This document shows positions 10,169 through 21,734 of a stretch of 64,000 nt of DNA, piece by piece. How positions within the stretch are numbered: the first letter of the stretch is position 1; the number at the start of each line of letters is the position of its first letter. The notes under the pieces were generated by a model. That model did not search any database. It worked only from the letters and a program-made list of their open reading frames with translations, and was not told where the DNA came from. The position numbers and the translations under genes are program-made. Source of the stretch: Heloderma charlesbogerti (lineage: Eukaryota > Chordata > Lepidosauria > Squamata > Helodermatidae); the NCBI GenBank assembly GCA_026122225.1, contig JANEZZ010000982.1, forward strand, positions 739,501 to 803,500, given 5' to 3'.

Positions 10169-10884
10169 GTGGCTACTGTGAAAAAAGGCAAATGCCATGT
10201 TGGGGATCATTAGGAAAGGAACAAAAATCAAACTGCCAATATTATAATGCCTTTATACAAATCTGTGGTGCGATTTGGAATGCTGTGTACAGTTCTAGTC
10301 ACTGCAGTCACCTCAAAAAGGATATTGTAGAGCACAAATGGTCAACCAAAATGATCAAGGGGCTGGAACAACTCTCCTGTAATGAAGGTGAACATGTTTG
10401 GGGCTTTTTATCTTAGAAAAAAAGGTGAATAGCAGGGAGACATGATAGAGATATACAGAATAATGCATGTATGGAGAAAGTGGAGAGGGATGCATTTCCC
10501 CACCTCTCTCATGTAACTAGGACCTGGGGTCATCCCATGAAGCTGAATGGTGGGAGATTCAGAACAGCTAAAAGGAGGTGCTTCTTCTTCATACCAAAGG
10601 AAGTTTAAGTTGGAATTTTCTACCACGAGATGTAGTGATGGTGTCCAAATTGCACAGCTTTAAATGGGATTTGACACATTCAAGGAGGATAAGGCTAACA
10701 GTGTCTACTAGTCTTGATGGCTATATCACTTCCAGCATCAGTGGCGCTACACCTCTGTTATATCAGTTGTGGAGAACATAAGCAGGAGGGTTCTATTGTG
10801 CTCATGTCCTGTTTGCAGGTTTCCGAGAGGCAACTGGTTGGCCACTGCGGAAACAGAATGTTGGACAAGATAGTCCTTCAGGAC
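10169..10884 (+). mobile_element. CR1/L3-type LINE 3' region (longer copy)
   Basis: About 715 bp. It shows broken CR1-clade coding sequence (translations resembling ...GLEQLSCNEG and FYHEM-like remnants with many stops). The 3' end carries CAACTGGTTGGCCACTGCGG and ATGTTGGACAAGATAG. It directly follows the previous L3 copy in the same orientation. Confidence 0.75.
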
Positions 10885-11330
10885 ACAATCCTCTGAAGAT
10901 AGTCAGAAGCCTCCGAACTCGGAGGCTGCCAAATGTCCAATGCAGGGCAGCTGGAGAGTGGAGGCAATCTTCACCTCCACTCTTCAGCCACCCTGCATTT
11001 GGCGTCTGGCATTGGCTCTTCGGAGGAGGAGGAAGGAGGCTGGGGCAGACATAGGAGGCTGGGGCAGACATAGGAAATGTCATATGGCTGATGCCCTAGT
11101 TTCCTCCCATCCCTGCCCCTGGGAATGCCTCCTTTACCCATCTCCATGCTACATTTCCAAGTGTGGAGACATAGCCAGGGTGGCACTGGATACAAGAGGG
11201 AGCAGGCAAGGAGCACGGTTCCTGGGCCCTGAGGTTGGAGCCCTTTTTCCAACCTTGGAGCCCAGAAATCGAACAATCCTATGTGTTGTCCCCCACCCCG
11301 ACACTGCCTAGGGGCCATAAGATTGCTCTT
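10885..11330. mobile_element. unclassified GC-rich repeat
   Basis: A small hairpin (GAAGCCTCCGAACTCGGAGGC) lies at the left. The right end contains AACAATCCTATGTG and GGGGCCATAAGATTGCTCTT, matching the right part of 62510-62790 and loosely 28800-29110. A 20-bp unit (AGGCTGGGGCAGACATAGGA) is repeated in tandem near 11039-11079. It is probably non-coding mobile DNA of unknown class. Confidence 0.45.
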
Positions 11331-12589
11331 CCCATCTTGTGTTCTTATCTCAATGTTACTTCTATGGGAAGAAATTAAGCCAACCTTTCAAACTGATGTG
11401 GATTCCTATATTTGCAAATGTAATAGAAGAGAGTCTGCCAGTTTAAAAATAAAACTATTGTATTTCTCTCCACTGATGTGAGAGAGTTTCCTGATTTCAG
11501 CAGTTACATATAAATATGTTTTCTCCCATGTAAATAATATATTTATCACATCAATGCCAAATTCTTCCCAGCATCTTAAGAACTGAAACAATGTTTTGCA
11601 GAGCATTAGCCTGCCTTTCCAGCTTGAGAAATTATCTGACATGTTCATTGAAAACCAAAAGCGCCCACCATCAAGCAATCTCACACCTGTTTTCCTTTCA
11701 CTGACAAATGTTTCATTGAGTCACTCACCGCTGTGGTGCTCCGCGAAGGGCTGCAGCTTATCAGTCGCTGCATTAAACAAGCATCTGGAAGCTGTATGTT
11801 CCATCATCTGCTGTGTGGAAACATCAGTTATTAATGAAAAGATCATAGATTTCTCCCCCCCCCGCAACTCCCCTGAAGGAGGGACAGCGCACAGTTACTC
11901 TTTTGCTGTATCAACAGCTAGATTTGGGAGCAAATTATTGTTACATGACTCTACGCTAAACTGCATAGACATGCATTTTTCTTTTAAAGTAATAAGGCCC
12001 TTCACATCTACAGGAAGGGCTAGCATCAGGAACTGGAATGGTCAGGCACCTGCCTAGGCACATTCCCAGCTGGGGGCCCACTTCTAAGACCCCACACACA
12101 CACCGATGCTCCTGCCGGCTCTGTTGTGCTCTTAGCTTTTGCTGCTAGCGATGGTATGAGTCAGTTTTGCATGTGTTTGCCCAAAAGTCAGTTCTATCCC
12201 AGTACCATTAACCTGCAAGTTAAAAAACAACAACAACAACATTTCATGAATATTTGTATTTATATACACATTTCTAAACATATGTTTCTCTCAAAATATG
12301 TGCCTCTAAATGGATTGTGAAACTTTTTTTGAGCCAAAGACAATCTCTAAACATTCATGAAGTGCAAAGCACAAAGGGAGGGGGATGGGATGGGTAGACA
12401 AGATGGATTCTGCTGCCACAAAGAGCCAGCTGGAGGATCGAGGGGGAAGGAGGGAGAGAACAACTCACAGTAAGCCTGATCGTCTGTTGGGCTCACTGTG
12501 GATTGTTCTGTGAACAACCCACACCATGTGGCTTGTTTGTGAGGGTGGGTTGTCATGTTGTGCAAACTCTCCCCCCAGAGAGAGAGAAG
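11331..12589. other. intron without recognised repeats
   Basis: This is relatively repeat-poor sequence with short CA and CAA runs near 12105 and 12225. The block at about 11580-11860 looks like unique DNA and could be conserved, but I cannot test that here. No exon signature is visible. Confidence 0.4.
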
Positions 12590-12935
12590 CTGGGTTCGGA
12601 TGATCATGGGCGTAAAAGAAGCCATCATGGCTTCTCTCCCCACCCCAAGTTTGCTGCGCACGTGACTGTGATTTACATAATTTACATAATTATCAGCCAT
12701 GCAGTGCAGGTTGCCGTGTTATTTGGTGCGCGGCACAGTGGGGATGGCTTCTTACCCACTACTGCCCACAACTTGCAGTAGGGGTTGTGTGGTGGGTGCA
12801 AAGCCAGCCACGCCATATGCCAGGTTTGGATGACGTGGCAACCCATGCTGCATTGCAGGTAATTATGAAAATCGCAGATATGTGCGCAGCACATATGGGA
12901 GTGGGGGGAGAAGCCCTGTGATTGTCCAAACACCC
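12590..12935. mobile_element. long inverted-repeat MITE-like element
   Basis: Imperfect arms of about 90 bp, 12629-12720 and 12827-12918, pair around a loop of about 105 bp. Matching blocks include GGCTTCTC, TGCTGCGCAC, CATAATTA, ATGCAG and GGTTGCC with their complements. A perfect small palindrome AGAAGCCATCATGGCTTCT lies at the left. It has no coding capacity; termini and target duplication are not resolved. Confidence 0.55.
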
Positions 12936-13089
12936 TCAGAGAGATAAAATAGGGGGAAGAAAGAGACAGAAACGGGGTGGCCTTAGCCACCACTGGCTTC
13001 TGCTCTGCCCACTGCTGGCATGCAGTTCCCATCCCAACAGATTACCTCCAGGGAACGCAGCTCTCAACAAAACGGTTCCTTGCCCATGC
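12936..13089. other. unannotated intronic sequence
   Basis: Nothing recognised. Confidence 0.3.
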
Positions 13090-13530
13090 TGTATAATGAG
13101 CTGCAGGCCTGTTGTTGAGCCAATAGGCAGTTTGTTTTTACCTTCAGCCAATTCACTTGGCCCTGAGGAAGGCCTCATCATGAGGAAAGGGCAGGCCAAT
13201 TGCTAAGTCTGGTGAAGGAGGTAGGAAACGATCAGGCCTGGAGAGTGATGAACACACAGCAGGAACAGGAGGAGACCAGGAAGAAAGCAGCACTATCTCT
13301 CTTCCTGATCAGGGACAGGGAGCCAGGAATCTTGGAGAAGAAGGAACAGGTGATATATAAGCCAGCTTGCAAGATTTTGTCACATTGTAGCATGACCAAG
13401 AAATACAGTCCAGGGAGAGGAAACAAAGCCCGCCCCATAACATGTGAAGTCATCCAGGGCTGGGAGCACATTTAGTTCCTGTCCCAATAAAATGCCTGAG
13501 TACACATCTCTACTTTATTCTAGAGATGGG
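13090..13530 (+). mobile_element. candidate solo LTR
   Basis: The segment reads like a retroelement promoter and terminator. Three CCAAT motifs (GAGCCAATAGG, CAGCCAATTCAC, GGCCAATTGC, about 13110-13205) precede TATATAAG at 13354-13361 and a polyadenylation signal AATAAAA at 13486. The spacing of about 130 bp between TATA and AATAAA is LTR-like. I could not fix TG...CA ends or a target duplication, so this could be chance. Confidence 0.3.
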
Positions 13531-13928
13531 AGAGCCCTTTCCTGCTCACCTCAGATTAATCCGGAAATGGCCTGAGTCCTTTCCCACCCCCAAAATTGGA
13601 AAGACAATTTTCGGTGTCAATCTAAGGTCTCCGAAAATGGCCCCCAGCTCTCAACAGGAAGCAATTGTCTCCATCCATTTATACATGGGCTGTTTTCTCA
13701 GGATGAAGAGAAATGTCTGTTTGCAGGGAAGGGGGGTTAAAAGCCACCCCCACTGCACAGGACCCTAAAGGCAATAGATTTTAAATTAGACCCTGAGCCA
13801 GAGAAGTATTTGGAGGGCTTCTAATGCTCCCTCTGCCTTTGACATGAGCATTATCAAGACCCCAAAGCTCATTTCTGAGCCTGAGCCTAGTGAACTTTGG
13901 CAGCATCCCTGCTAGTGTCCATATACAT
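13531..13928. other. unannotated intronic sequence
   Basis: No recognised feature. Confidence 0.3.
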
Positions 13929-14222
13929 CAGAGGTGCAGAACCTCAAACTCGGGGGGGGGGCTAAATTTGGCCCTCCTGGGTCTAAGTCTGGCCCTCTGG
14001 GATTCCCCAGATGGCTATGTGCCTTTCGCCCAACCACCAACCAGTTGATGGTTTCCAGGCTTTTGTGCAGTCCCCCCTCCCCTTCAAAAAGGTTGAAATG
14101 TCTCTCCTAAGGCTTAGTTACTGTCGGTAAGAGCTTTAAGCTACAATGTGCTGCTATTTTTGCCCCCACCCCTTTACCTTCAAATAGAGGACTGCTCTAT
14201 GTAAAGTAGGACACATGGCCAC
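13929..14222. mobile_element. short DNA-transposon-like repeats
   Basis: The left part begins CAGAGGTGCAGAACC, a CAG-start hAT-like terminus, followed by GGCCCTCCTGGGTCTAAG, a block typical of short reptile repeats. At about 14160-14222, TTCAAATAGAGGACTGC and GTAGGACACATGGCCACCC match the end of the repeat family at 17255-17612 and 58245-58965. Confidence 0.4.
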
Positions 14223-14400
14223 CCACAGACCAATAAATAGGCACTTCTAGCCACACTTTGGAATCATGCTGCCATTGGACTGGCTGGGGGGAGTTCTGCA
14301 TCATAGGGGTCTATGTTCTCACCTTCCCACAGAGGCCACCAAACCAAACTCCAGATTTCTGGAATAACGCTTTATTGTTGTCAAGTTCCTTTGTCCTCTC
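14223..14400. other. unannotated intronic sequence
   Basis: Nothing recognised. Confidence 0.3.
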
Positions 14401-15019
14401 TAGGGGTGTACGAAATACTCAGCCCATTCCAGTTTGTGGTGTCCACTGGGGAGGGAGGCAATCCGTCCCTCCCCCCCGGAATCCTGACTGGCTGGCTCCG
14501 CTCCACAGCAATTCCGTGGAGCCGCCAGCCGGCTCCGAAGCCCCAGCAATACGGCCGCCATTGCCATATCGCTGGCTGGACTGACATGCTGCGGACACAA
14601 ATGGCGTCCAGTGTAGCGGACGCCATTTGCGTCCCCGCTCTTTGACATGATAGGCTATGTAAATCTTCACGCAGCCTATCGCACGAAGGAAAGGAACGCA
14701 AATACCCCATTTGCATCCCTTTTTTTTTTCATGCACTAGGCTACATAAAGATTTACGTAGCCTATCATGTCAAAGAGCAGGGACACAAATGGTGTAGCAG
14801 ATGCTACGCCAGACACCATTTGTGTCTGCAGACTGGCAGCAGATGGCAGTGGAGCGAGCGGATGGACCCAGACCCGGCCGGTGGCAGGTAGGATCCGGCC
14901 GTTGCGAACTTTGTGGGGTGGCGGAGGTGAGTGGTCCGTGCCGCCACAGCTTCCAGGGGGGCAGATTCTTCAGAATCCGGTCTCATTGGAGTCTGTGGCG
15001 GAATTCTCTGCCATCCCTA
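14401..15019 (+). mobile_element. palindrome-array hAT-like element, copy B
   Basis: At 619 bp it begins TAGGGGTGTACGAAA and ends GCCATCCCTA. Palindromes alternate: CAAATGGCGT type (14597-14632), TACGT-core type (14648-14684), a short CAAATACC type (14698-14716), TACGT-core type (14728-14768) and CAAATGGTGT type (14786-14827). The GC-rich end blocks match copies A and C. No 8-bp duplication is evident (GTCCTCTC against GTTGATGC), so the insertion is old or its ends are rearranged. Confidence 0.8.
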
Positions 15020-15026
15020 GTTGATG

Positions 15027-15150
15027 CTTGCCTGACCTCCAGGGACAGGAAATTCCAAAGAAAAGGGGCCGCCACACTGAAGACTCTTCTCCTGGTGGAC
15101 TCCAGTCAGGCCTTAGGTCCATGTGGAGTGGGTAATTTTATCAATTACCC
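15027..15150 (-). mobile_element. L2-like LINE fragment, inverted
   Basis: The block CCAGGGACAGGAAATTCCAA followed by CACACTGAAGACTCTTCTCC is the reverse complement of the L2-like coding end seen in other copies. Confidence 0.55.
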
Positions 15151-15199
15151 TTGACTACAAGAAGTTCTTGTTTTTGCCTGATCATGGGGGCGGGGGGAG

Positions 15200-15547
15200 A
15201 TAGAAGGAAGGACTTCTTCACACAGCGCATAGTTAAACTATGGAATTCGCTACCACAGGAAGTAGTGATGGCCACCAGTTTGGATGGCTTTAAAAAGGTG
15301 TAGACAAATTCCTGGAGGAAAAGGCTATCAATGGCTACTAGTCTTGATGGCTATGTGCTACCTCCAGTACCAGAGCCAGTGAGCCTATGTACACCAGTTG
15401 CTGGGGAACATGGGTGAGAGGGTGCTGTTGTGCTCATGCCCTGCTTGTGGGTTCCTCGTCAACAGCTGGTTGGCCACTGTGTGAACAGAACGCTGGACTA
15501 GATGGACCCTTGGTCTGATCCAGCAGGGCCCTTCTTATGTTCGTATG
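15200..15547 (+). mobile_element. CR1/L3-type LINE 3' end
   Basis: A well-preserved copy: AAGGACTTCTTCACACAGCG, GGAATTCGCTACCACAGGAA, TTTGGATGGCTTTAAAAAGG, CTGGACTAGATGGACCC, and a CTTCTTATGTTCGTATG tail. It directly abuts a dinucleotide microsatellite. Confidence 0.9.
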
Positions 15548-15620
15548 GTGTGTGTGTGTGTGTGTGCGCGCGCGCGTGTGTGTGTGTGCATGCGAGAGGG
15601 GGAGAGAGAGAGAGAGAGCA
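15547..15620. repeat. compound (TG)n(CG)n(TG)n(AG)n microsatellite
   Basis: TG and CG dinucleotides followed by an AG run; the central CGCGCGCG and alternating purine-pyrimidine order would favour Z-DNA. It starts at the L3 tail. Confidence 0.95.
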
Positions 15621-17080
15621 CCCAGGCAATCTTTGGGAGAGCTGTAACCTCCTCTTCCTCCTCTGTTCTGGGGTCCCCAAGCAGGATTAAGTATGTGCAT
15701 CCTGTGTTTGTGGAGACACTACAGCTCTGCCCCAAGAAATCATATTGACAATAAAAATCCTCAAATATAGACACTGTTTATATCTTTGTACACAGATCTG
15801 TTGCACAAATAGAACATATGGCAAGGTCTGCAACTAGCCTCGATTAAAAGTTCTTAGCAGTCCTAAACACTCTTCAATCTAGGATCAAGAAGTTACCCGG
15901 TGGGGGGAAGAGATATTGCAGGCGTGCATAGATGGGGAATTGTGTGTCAATGTAATTCCTTATAAACCTGGTTTTGTTTTGTTCCATTTTTTTTTAATGA
16001 CATCCCAGCTGAAAGGGGTGGGGGTTCACATCTGTAACCTAGCAACAAGTCTGGGTAAACAAACCTTGCTAGAAGTCGTCCCCCCCACTAAAAATAAATA
16101 CAGCATTTAGGGGGGAAAACCCAGCCATTGTGTGCATTCTGTCCACATTTCATCCTCCTGTAATATTTTGATAACAATGAAATTACCTGAGCACTTATTT
16201 ACTTTGGAAAGGAAATGGAATGCAAGTATTAATGCTCCCCCCTTGCCTTCATTCTAGCTTGGTATAAAAATTACATTGTTTTGTCTGAGTTATTTCGGTC
16301 TCCATGCAAACCCGTCCTCACCTTTCTGCTTTTCTTACCTCCATTACTCAGCTGAGTTTTGTCATCTGAAGCCTAAAGTTTGTTTGTTTTGTTTTTTAAA
16401 AATTAAAATCCTCTTTGTATTTGTACAGGAGGTAGAGAACTTGTGTGAGAAAATGTGACAAAGCATTTTTGTTTCTTGTTTTGTTTTTTAAGGTTGTTTT
16501 CCTAGTGGCTCCATTCCCAAATGGGGACGCTTTAGTACAATGCATTACCGAGTGAATTCAGAAGTCACTTGAAATCAAGTGCAGACTTTTGCTACCTTGT
16601 GGGCTTGGCAGACACTGCACTGGAGTGTGTGTGTGTGTGTGTGTTGCTTTAGTTTATATGAGCCCTGGAGGCAGAGTTAACACTTGAAATGGGACAAGAG
16701 TATTTGCAGTCATCAGAGAACTTTCCAGTCAGCTTCAATAACATCACTCCGATTTTTTGTGTGTGTGTATATAATATATTTTTTTTTGGCAGCAAATCCT
16801 TCAGTGGAACCATCTGTCTCTCTATTAGTGTTTTGAGTTCTGTTTTGAAGCTTCTTTGCTTGGCAAAGTCACTTTCATCTTTGGAACCCTTTTTTTTTTT
16901 TAAGTTCCGTGGCTCTCTGCCGAAGAATACGATGCAAAAATTCCACTCGGCTGTTCATTTTTGTTCTAAAAGGAGAATGGAGTTTCTTTGTCATTTAAAA
17001 AAGAAAAATAAAAGAATAGACAAGAACATCAAATCGAGGCAGAAATGGGATTTGTGTGTGTGTGTGTGTGGTTGTTAAGA
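15621..17080. other. AT-rich intron with TG repeats
   Basis: Short TG runs lie near 16626-16646 and 17050-17073. The rest appears unique and AT-rich, with several T-runs and no exon signature. Confidence 0.45.
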
Positions 17081-17163
17081 TAGCAGTCCTATAACTCACT
17101 TACCCAGGAATAAGTTCCACTGAGTTCTACTCCTTACCAGACATCCATAGGATTCCACTGTAA
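17081..17163. mobile_element. short palindromic reptile repeat
   Basis: Left arm TAGCAGTCCTATAACTCAC and right arm CATCCATAGGATTCCACTG are partly complementary around AATAAGTTCCACTGAGTTC. It matches the family of the fragment at 9190-9257. Confidence 0.55.
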
Positions 17164-17254
17164 GTGGGGAACTGGGAGTGCAGGGTTAGTTAACTGGGTT
17201 AGAAAAATAGCAAGGATATAAAGTGGAAAAGCAGATGGCAATTGTGTTAGGAAC

Positions 17255-17612
17255 AGGGGTGGCTGCTTATGCATCCCTTTAAAAAAAAGGCAAAAGAGGG
17301 CACAGGTCTGTATAACATTTGCATATGCTGATTTATATGTATAGATGAAGATTTAGAAATATTTACTGTTATTTAAATAAAAATGCAATACATCTCACGG
17401 GGCGGGGGGGAAGGCTGTGACCAGGTGGCATGTGTGGATTCCTCAATCTGCTGTCCAGGTGTTAATTGTAGATGAGCAACTCAGGGCCGCTGCTCCCCCT
17501 GTGTCTGGTGCTTTACCTTTGAGCCAGAGTTGCACAGGGCAGCCCTTCAAATAGACAGCAATCCTTCGACAGCCCTTCAGACAGAGGACTGTCCTTTGTT
17601 AAGCCAGATATG
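17255..17612. mobile_element. unclassified interspersed repeat, copy 1
   Basis: It shares an ordered series of blocks with 58245-58965: AGAGGGCACAGGTCTG, ATAACATTTGCATA, TACATCTCAC, then CAGCCCTTCAAATAGA and CTTTGTTAAGCCAG-like sequence. A third partial copy ends at 14222. No coding capacity or tRNA-like promoter is visible. Confidence 0.55.
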
Positions 17613-17962
17613 AGACTACCATAGTTAGAAAGCTGAAAGTGGAATCCTGCTTTCTCTGTGCATGCAGAACAGAGCATGGACAATTCTTGGAGTCCATTAT
17701 AGTGCTTCTCTCCCAGATCATGCTGTACAGACATCCAGTCACCACTGCTCTGTGCTCGTGGGACATCATCACCCACCTCCCCAAGCTCTTGCACACGATG
17801 CTGCATCTGCTTCCCCAAGTGTGGCCCATACACCAGGGGCCTGAGGAGGAGAGGGATCCAGAATATTTCAGGGTGAAATGGGTCCCTCTTTTCACGTCAG
17901 TTGTGGTTATGTACATGCAGCAATTGTGTACCTTGGCAGTTGGGTACCTAGGCAGGGAGACT
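17613..17962. other. unassigned stretch with an open frame on both strands
   Basis: The + frame stays open from 17639 to 17968 (109 residues) and the - strand is also open for about 105 residues. I recognise no domain, splice signals are unconvincing and the last codons run into a CR1 element, so I do not call a gene. Confidence 0.35.
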
Positions 17963-18510
17963 TCATAGAATCATAGAATAGTAGGGTTGGAAGGGGCCTA
18001 CAAGATGATCAAGTCCAACCCCCTGCTCAGTGCAGGAGTCCAAGTCAAAACATCCCTGACAAGTAGCTGTCCAGCTTCATCTTGCATGCCTCCAGTGTGG
18101 GAGAGCCCACCACCTCCCTTGGTAGTTGGTTCCATTGTCGTATTGCTCTAACAGTCAGGAAGTTTTCCAGAGGTTCAGCCAGAATCTGGCTTCCTGTAAC
18201 GAGCCCATTCTTCCATGTCCTGTGCTCTGGGATGATCGAGAAGACATCCTGGCCTTCCTCTCTGTGACAGCCTTTCAAGTAATTGAAGAGCGCTATCATA
18301 TCTCCCCTCAGTCTTCTCTTCTCAAGGCTAAACATGCCCAGTTCTTTCAGTCTCTCCTCATAGGGCTTTGTTTCCAGTCCCCTGATCATCTTCATTGCCC
18401 TCCTCTGAACCCTCTCCAGTTTGTCTGCATCCTTCTTAAATTGTGGTGCCCAGAAATTGACATTCCATACATGGAGCAAGCAAGATTGTAGTTCTGATTC
18501 TATGGAATGC
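17963..18510 (-). mobile_element. CR1 LINE 3' end, inverted
   Basis: On the minus strand it encodes a CR1 ORF2 C-terminus (LERVQRRAMKMIRGLE, YEERLKELGMFSLEKRRLRG, QWNQLPREVVGSPTLE). The canonical CR1 3' end GGGTTGGACTTGATCATC, CCCTTCCAACCCTAC and repeated ATTCTATG octamers follow. One frame holds for about 155 residues, so it is fairly young. It is strongly 5'-truncated. Confidence 0.93.
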
Positions 18511-19019
18511 ACTAGTTCTTTGGTCTGCTTTAATAATTTCTAGATGCCTCAGAGGCTGAAATATTTTGAGCAAGCCAGATTCTAGTCATCCATAAAATGC
18601 AAATCTTGCAAGCACAAATAATCTAGTTAATAAAGATTTACATGAGCACGTAAAACTGGCCTCTTTTTTTTTAATGCGTATGATCCTTTAAAAAATGTAA
18701 TGGGGGAAAAAACAGATTTGCTACCAAAATTGATTAAGTACAGGCCTGTGCAATGTTAGCATTGTCAATGTTTATTTCATATATTACCTGAATGTGCATC
18801 TGTGCACCTGTGTGAATGCCAGTCACTGAGAGCCATACCTCCTGATTAATTGGGGATTGTGTAACTGACCTGTTCATTGATATTTAATGCATCAACTGCA
18901 ATGTCAGTAGCCCTTGGGGAAACTCCATTTCCCAGAGGGTAGTTAAGGTTTGGCACAGCACATAGCAACAGGTCAGGCACTGGAGGAGATGGGAAGGGGA
19001 GAGAGATTTCCCTCCTTTA
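18511..19019. other. unannotated intronic sequence
   Basis: No recognised feature. Confidence 0.35.
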
Positions 19020-19475
19020 GAATCATAGAATCATAAAATCATAGAATATTAGGGTTGGAAGGGGCCTACAAGACCATCGAGTCCAACCCCCTGCTCAATG
19101 CAGGAATACAGGTCAAAGCATCCCTGACAGATGGCTGTCCAGCCTCGTCTTGAATGCCTCCAGTGTGGGAGAGCCCACCACCTCCCTAGGCAATTGGTTC
19201 CATTGTCGTATTGCTCTGACACTGACAGTCAGGATGTTTTTCCTGATGTTGAGCCAGAATCTGGCTTCCTGTAACTTGAGCCCATTATTCTGTGTTCTGC
19301 ACTCTGGGATGATGGAGAAGAGATCCTGGCCTTCCTCTCTGTGACAACCTTTCAAGCACTTGAAAAGCACTATCCTATCTCCCCTCTTCTTCTCAAGGCT
19401 AAACATGCCCAATTATTTCAGTCTCTCCTCATAGGACTTTGTTTCCAGTCCCCTGATCATCTTTGTTGCCCTCGT
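19020..19475 (-). mobile_element. CR1 LINE 3' end, inverted, second copy
   Basis: Same subfamily and orientation as 17963-18510. The minus-strand frame includes CHREEGQDLFSIIPECRT and RQWNQLPREVVGSPTLEAFK, followed by the ATTCTATG tail repeated three times. It ends in unrelated sequence near 19475, about 400 bp upstream of the SOX5 exon. Confidence 0.93.
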
Positions 19476-19610
19476 TTTCCCTGCCATGGCTCATTGCTTC
19501 CACCAAGGAGGGGAAGAGAGTATGGTGGCTCATGGGGGAAGCTGCTTATTTCCAGATTTGGAGAACTTCATCATTCATTGCAATCGAAGGGCAGCCACAT
19601 ACAAAGAAAA

Positions 19611-19612
<2 letters not shown>

Positions 19613-19653
<41 letters not shown>

Positions 19654-19660
19654 TGTGTGT
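19613..19660. repeat. (GT)n microsatellite
   Basis: A GT run of about 48 bp with one interruption, about 215 bp upstream of the SOX5 exon. Confidence 0.95.
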
Positions 19661-19849
19661 GTTCCCTTGCAGAGAAATGGATAGGGATATGAGTGTGTGT
19701 ATAATATGTATAGGAATTCCAGGTACATAAACAATACAAGGCTGTGGATTGGAAGGGTAACACAGAAATACAATGTAGTCGTGTCCGATGTGAATATCCC
19801 CCCATGGTCCTATACAAGCATACTGTTACAAAGGAACCATGATATCTGG

Positions 19850-20010
<161 letters not shown>

Positions 20011-20075
20011 TGATATTTTCCCCAGCTGGGGTATGAGCAGAGGACAATTTTTTCCAACTGGGCTGGGCAAGAGTT

Positions 20076-20160
20076 GGTGTAGCCTAGTGGTCACAAATGT
20101 CTTCCTCTGAGCCAGGAAGCTTCTGGTTCAAATGTCACCTCAGGCATAGAAATGAATGCA
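20076..20160 (+). mobile_element. tRNA-like SINE head
   Basis: A-box-like TAGCCTAGTGGTCA and B-box-like GGTTCAAATGTC are spaced as in a tRNA-derived SINE, followed by a short body. The family resembles the full copy at 38771-39022. It is only a fragment. Confidence 0.55.
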
Positions 20161-20213
20161 CAAGGGAGAGGGAAGGACATCAGAATTGCCCTGACCCCCA
20201 ACCTGCATGCATT

Positions 20214-20778
20214 AAGAACATAAGGACATAAGAAGAGCTATGCTGCATCAGACCATCTAGTCCAGCATTCTGTTCACACAGTGGCCAACCAGCTATCAAC
20301 TAGGAACCCACAAGCAGGCATGTGCATAACAGCACCCTCCCACCCACGTTCCCCAGCAACTGGTGGACATAAGCCCACCACCTCTGGTACTGGAGGTAGT
20401 ACATAACCATCAGGGCTAGTAGCCAGTGGTAGCCATTTCCTCCAGGAATTTGTCCAACTCCTTTTTAAAGCCATCCAAGTTGGTGGCCATCACTACATCT
20501 TGTGGAAGTGAATTCCATAGTTTAACTATGCGCTGTATGAAGAAATCCTTCCTTTTGTCTGTCCTGAATCTCCCACTAAGCAGCTTCATACGATGACCCC
20601 GGGATCTAGTATTTTGAGAAAGGGAGAAAAATGTCTCCCCATCCACATTCTGCATGGGTCTGGGTGGATACACCCATGCAGTCATAGATTTCCCTGCGCA
20701 TGACCATACCCTCCATTTTTGCAAGGTACACAGTCAGAGTTTGTGTGGGTCTCTTTACAAGTGAGATCTTAAATGAGG
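20214..20778 (-). mobile_element. CR1/L3-type LINE 3' end, inverted
   Basis: On the minus strand the coding end reads HRMKLLSGRFRTDKRKDFF and VKLWNSLPQDVVMATNLDGF, then KKELDKFLEEM. The typical 3' end with GACTAGATGG and a CTTATGTCCTTATGTTCTT tail follows at the left edge. It is 5'-truncated and readable in one frame for about 100 residues. Confidence 0.9.
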
Positions 20779-21351
20779 TCAGGGATGGGGCTGGCAGATG
20801 TGATCTTGCATGCAATGAGCATTTTCACATGGCTTAGATGTCTTCAGTATGGGGTTCGATAATAACAAGACTAGCCAACCTTACAGAGCTGTTGTAACAA
20901 TGATTGAAATAATATATGTAATGCCTTCTGAACACTTGAAATGCATTTTATGAATGCCGAGTGTGTTATTACTGTTATGGTAGTATTTAGACATCAAGAA
21001 TGTTTGTTTTCCTGGAAGTCCAAAAAACCAAAATTCCAGAACCTGTGAAGACACGTTCTCTGTTGTGAGTGGAGGGGCTACAGTCTGTACACGGGGCTCC
21101 CCTACCTGCAGTAGCTTCTTGTATTCTTTCCAATGGAGGAAGAACATCTGAGGTTCATATTCCTTTGTGTACATGGATCTTTTCCCTTCATCCGAATGGA
21201 TGGGCAAGCACATACATCACTGCACACATAGGTCTGTAGACCAGTGCAAAATGGTCCAATTTCACTTTGAGCACAATAAGTTATGGAAGTTATGCAAGTG
21301 CAGAGTCTGGAGCACAATGACATTCTTATTAGTATTATTATTATCATCATC
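20779..21351. other. unannotated intronic sequence
   Basis: No recognised repeat apart from a short ATT run near 21328-21350. Confidence 0.4.
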
Positions 21352-21734
21352 TAGGGATGTCCATGGCCAGGAAATCCAGTCCTTTGGGGCTTTGCCAGAT
21401 TTCCATGGTGCACTCAATTCTACTTGCATTTGTGAGCCAAGTCGTGGATTTTCCTCAAATTCCAGGGACGTTTTCCGTATTTTTTTTTAACTTGTGGAAA
21501 TAGACATTTGTGAAAATTGCAGCTGTAATTTGCATAATTTGCACAAATTTCAGCCACAGTTTGTGCAAATGTCTATTTCCGCCAAAAAATAAAAAATAAA
21601 AAAGGACCATCTGCCAGCTGGCCCAACTTGCTGTAGTCTGGACAGAGTTGGGCTGGCTGGTGGAAAATGGAATAGAGTCCAGGGGGCCCAACTGACAAAA
21701 GCCCATCGAGTTCCGGATTCCTCTGACATCCCTG
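21352..21734. mobile_element. hAT-like non-autonomous element
   Basis: It starts TAGGGATGTCCATGG and ends TCTGACATCCCTG. Flanking octamers TCATCATC and TCTTCGTC agree at 6 of 8 positions. The centre is an inverted repeat: GTGGAAATAGACATTTGTG against CAAATGTCTATTTCCGCC. At 383 bp it has no coding capacity. Confidence 0.7.

Noticed and set aside
17639..17968. 109-residue + strand open frame
   Set aside because: No recognised domain, the opposite strand is equally open, and the end runs into a CR1 element. No splice or promoter context supports a gene.
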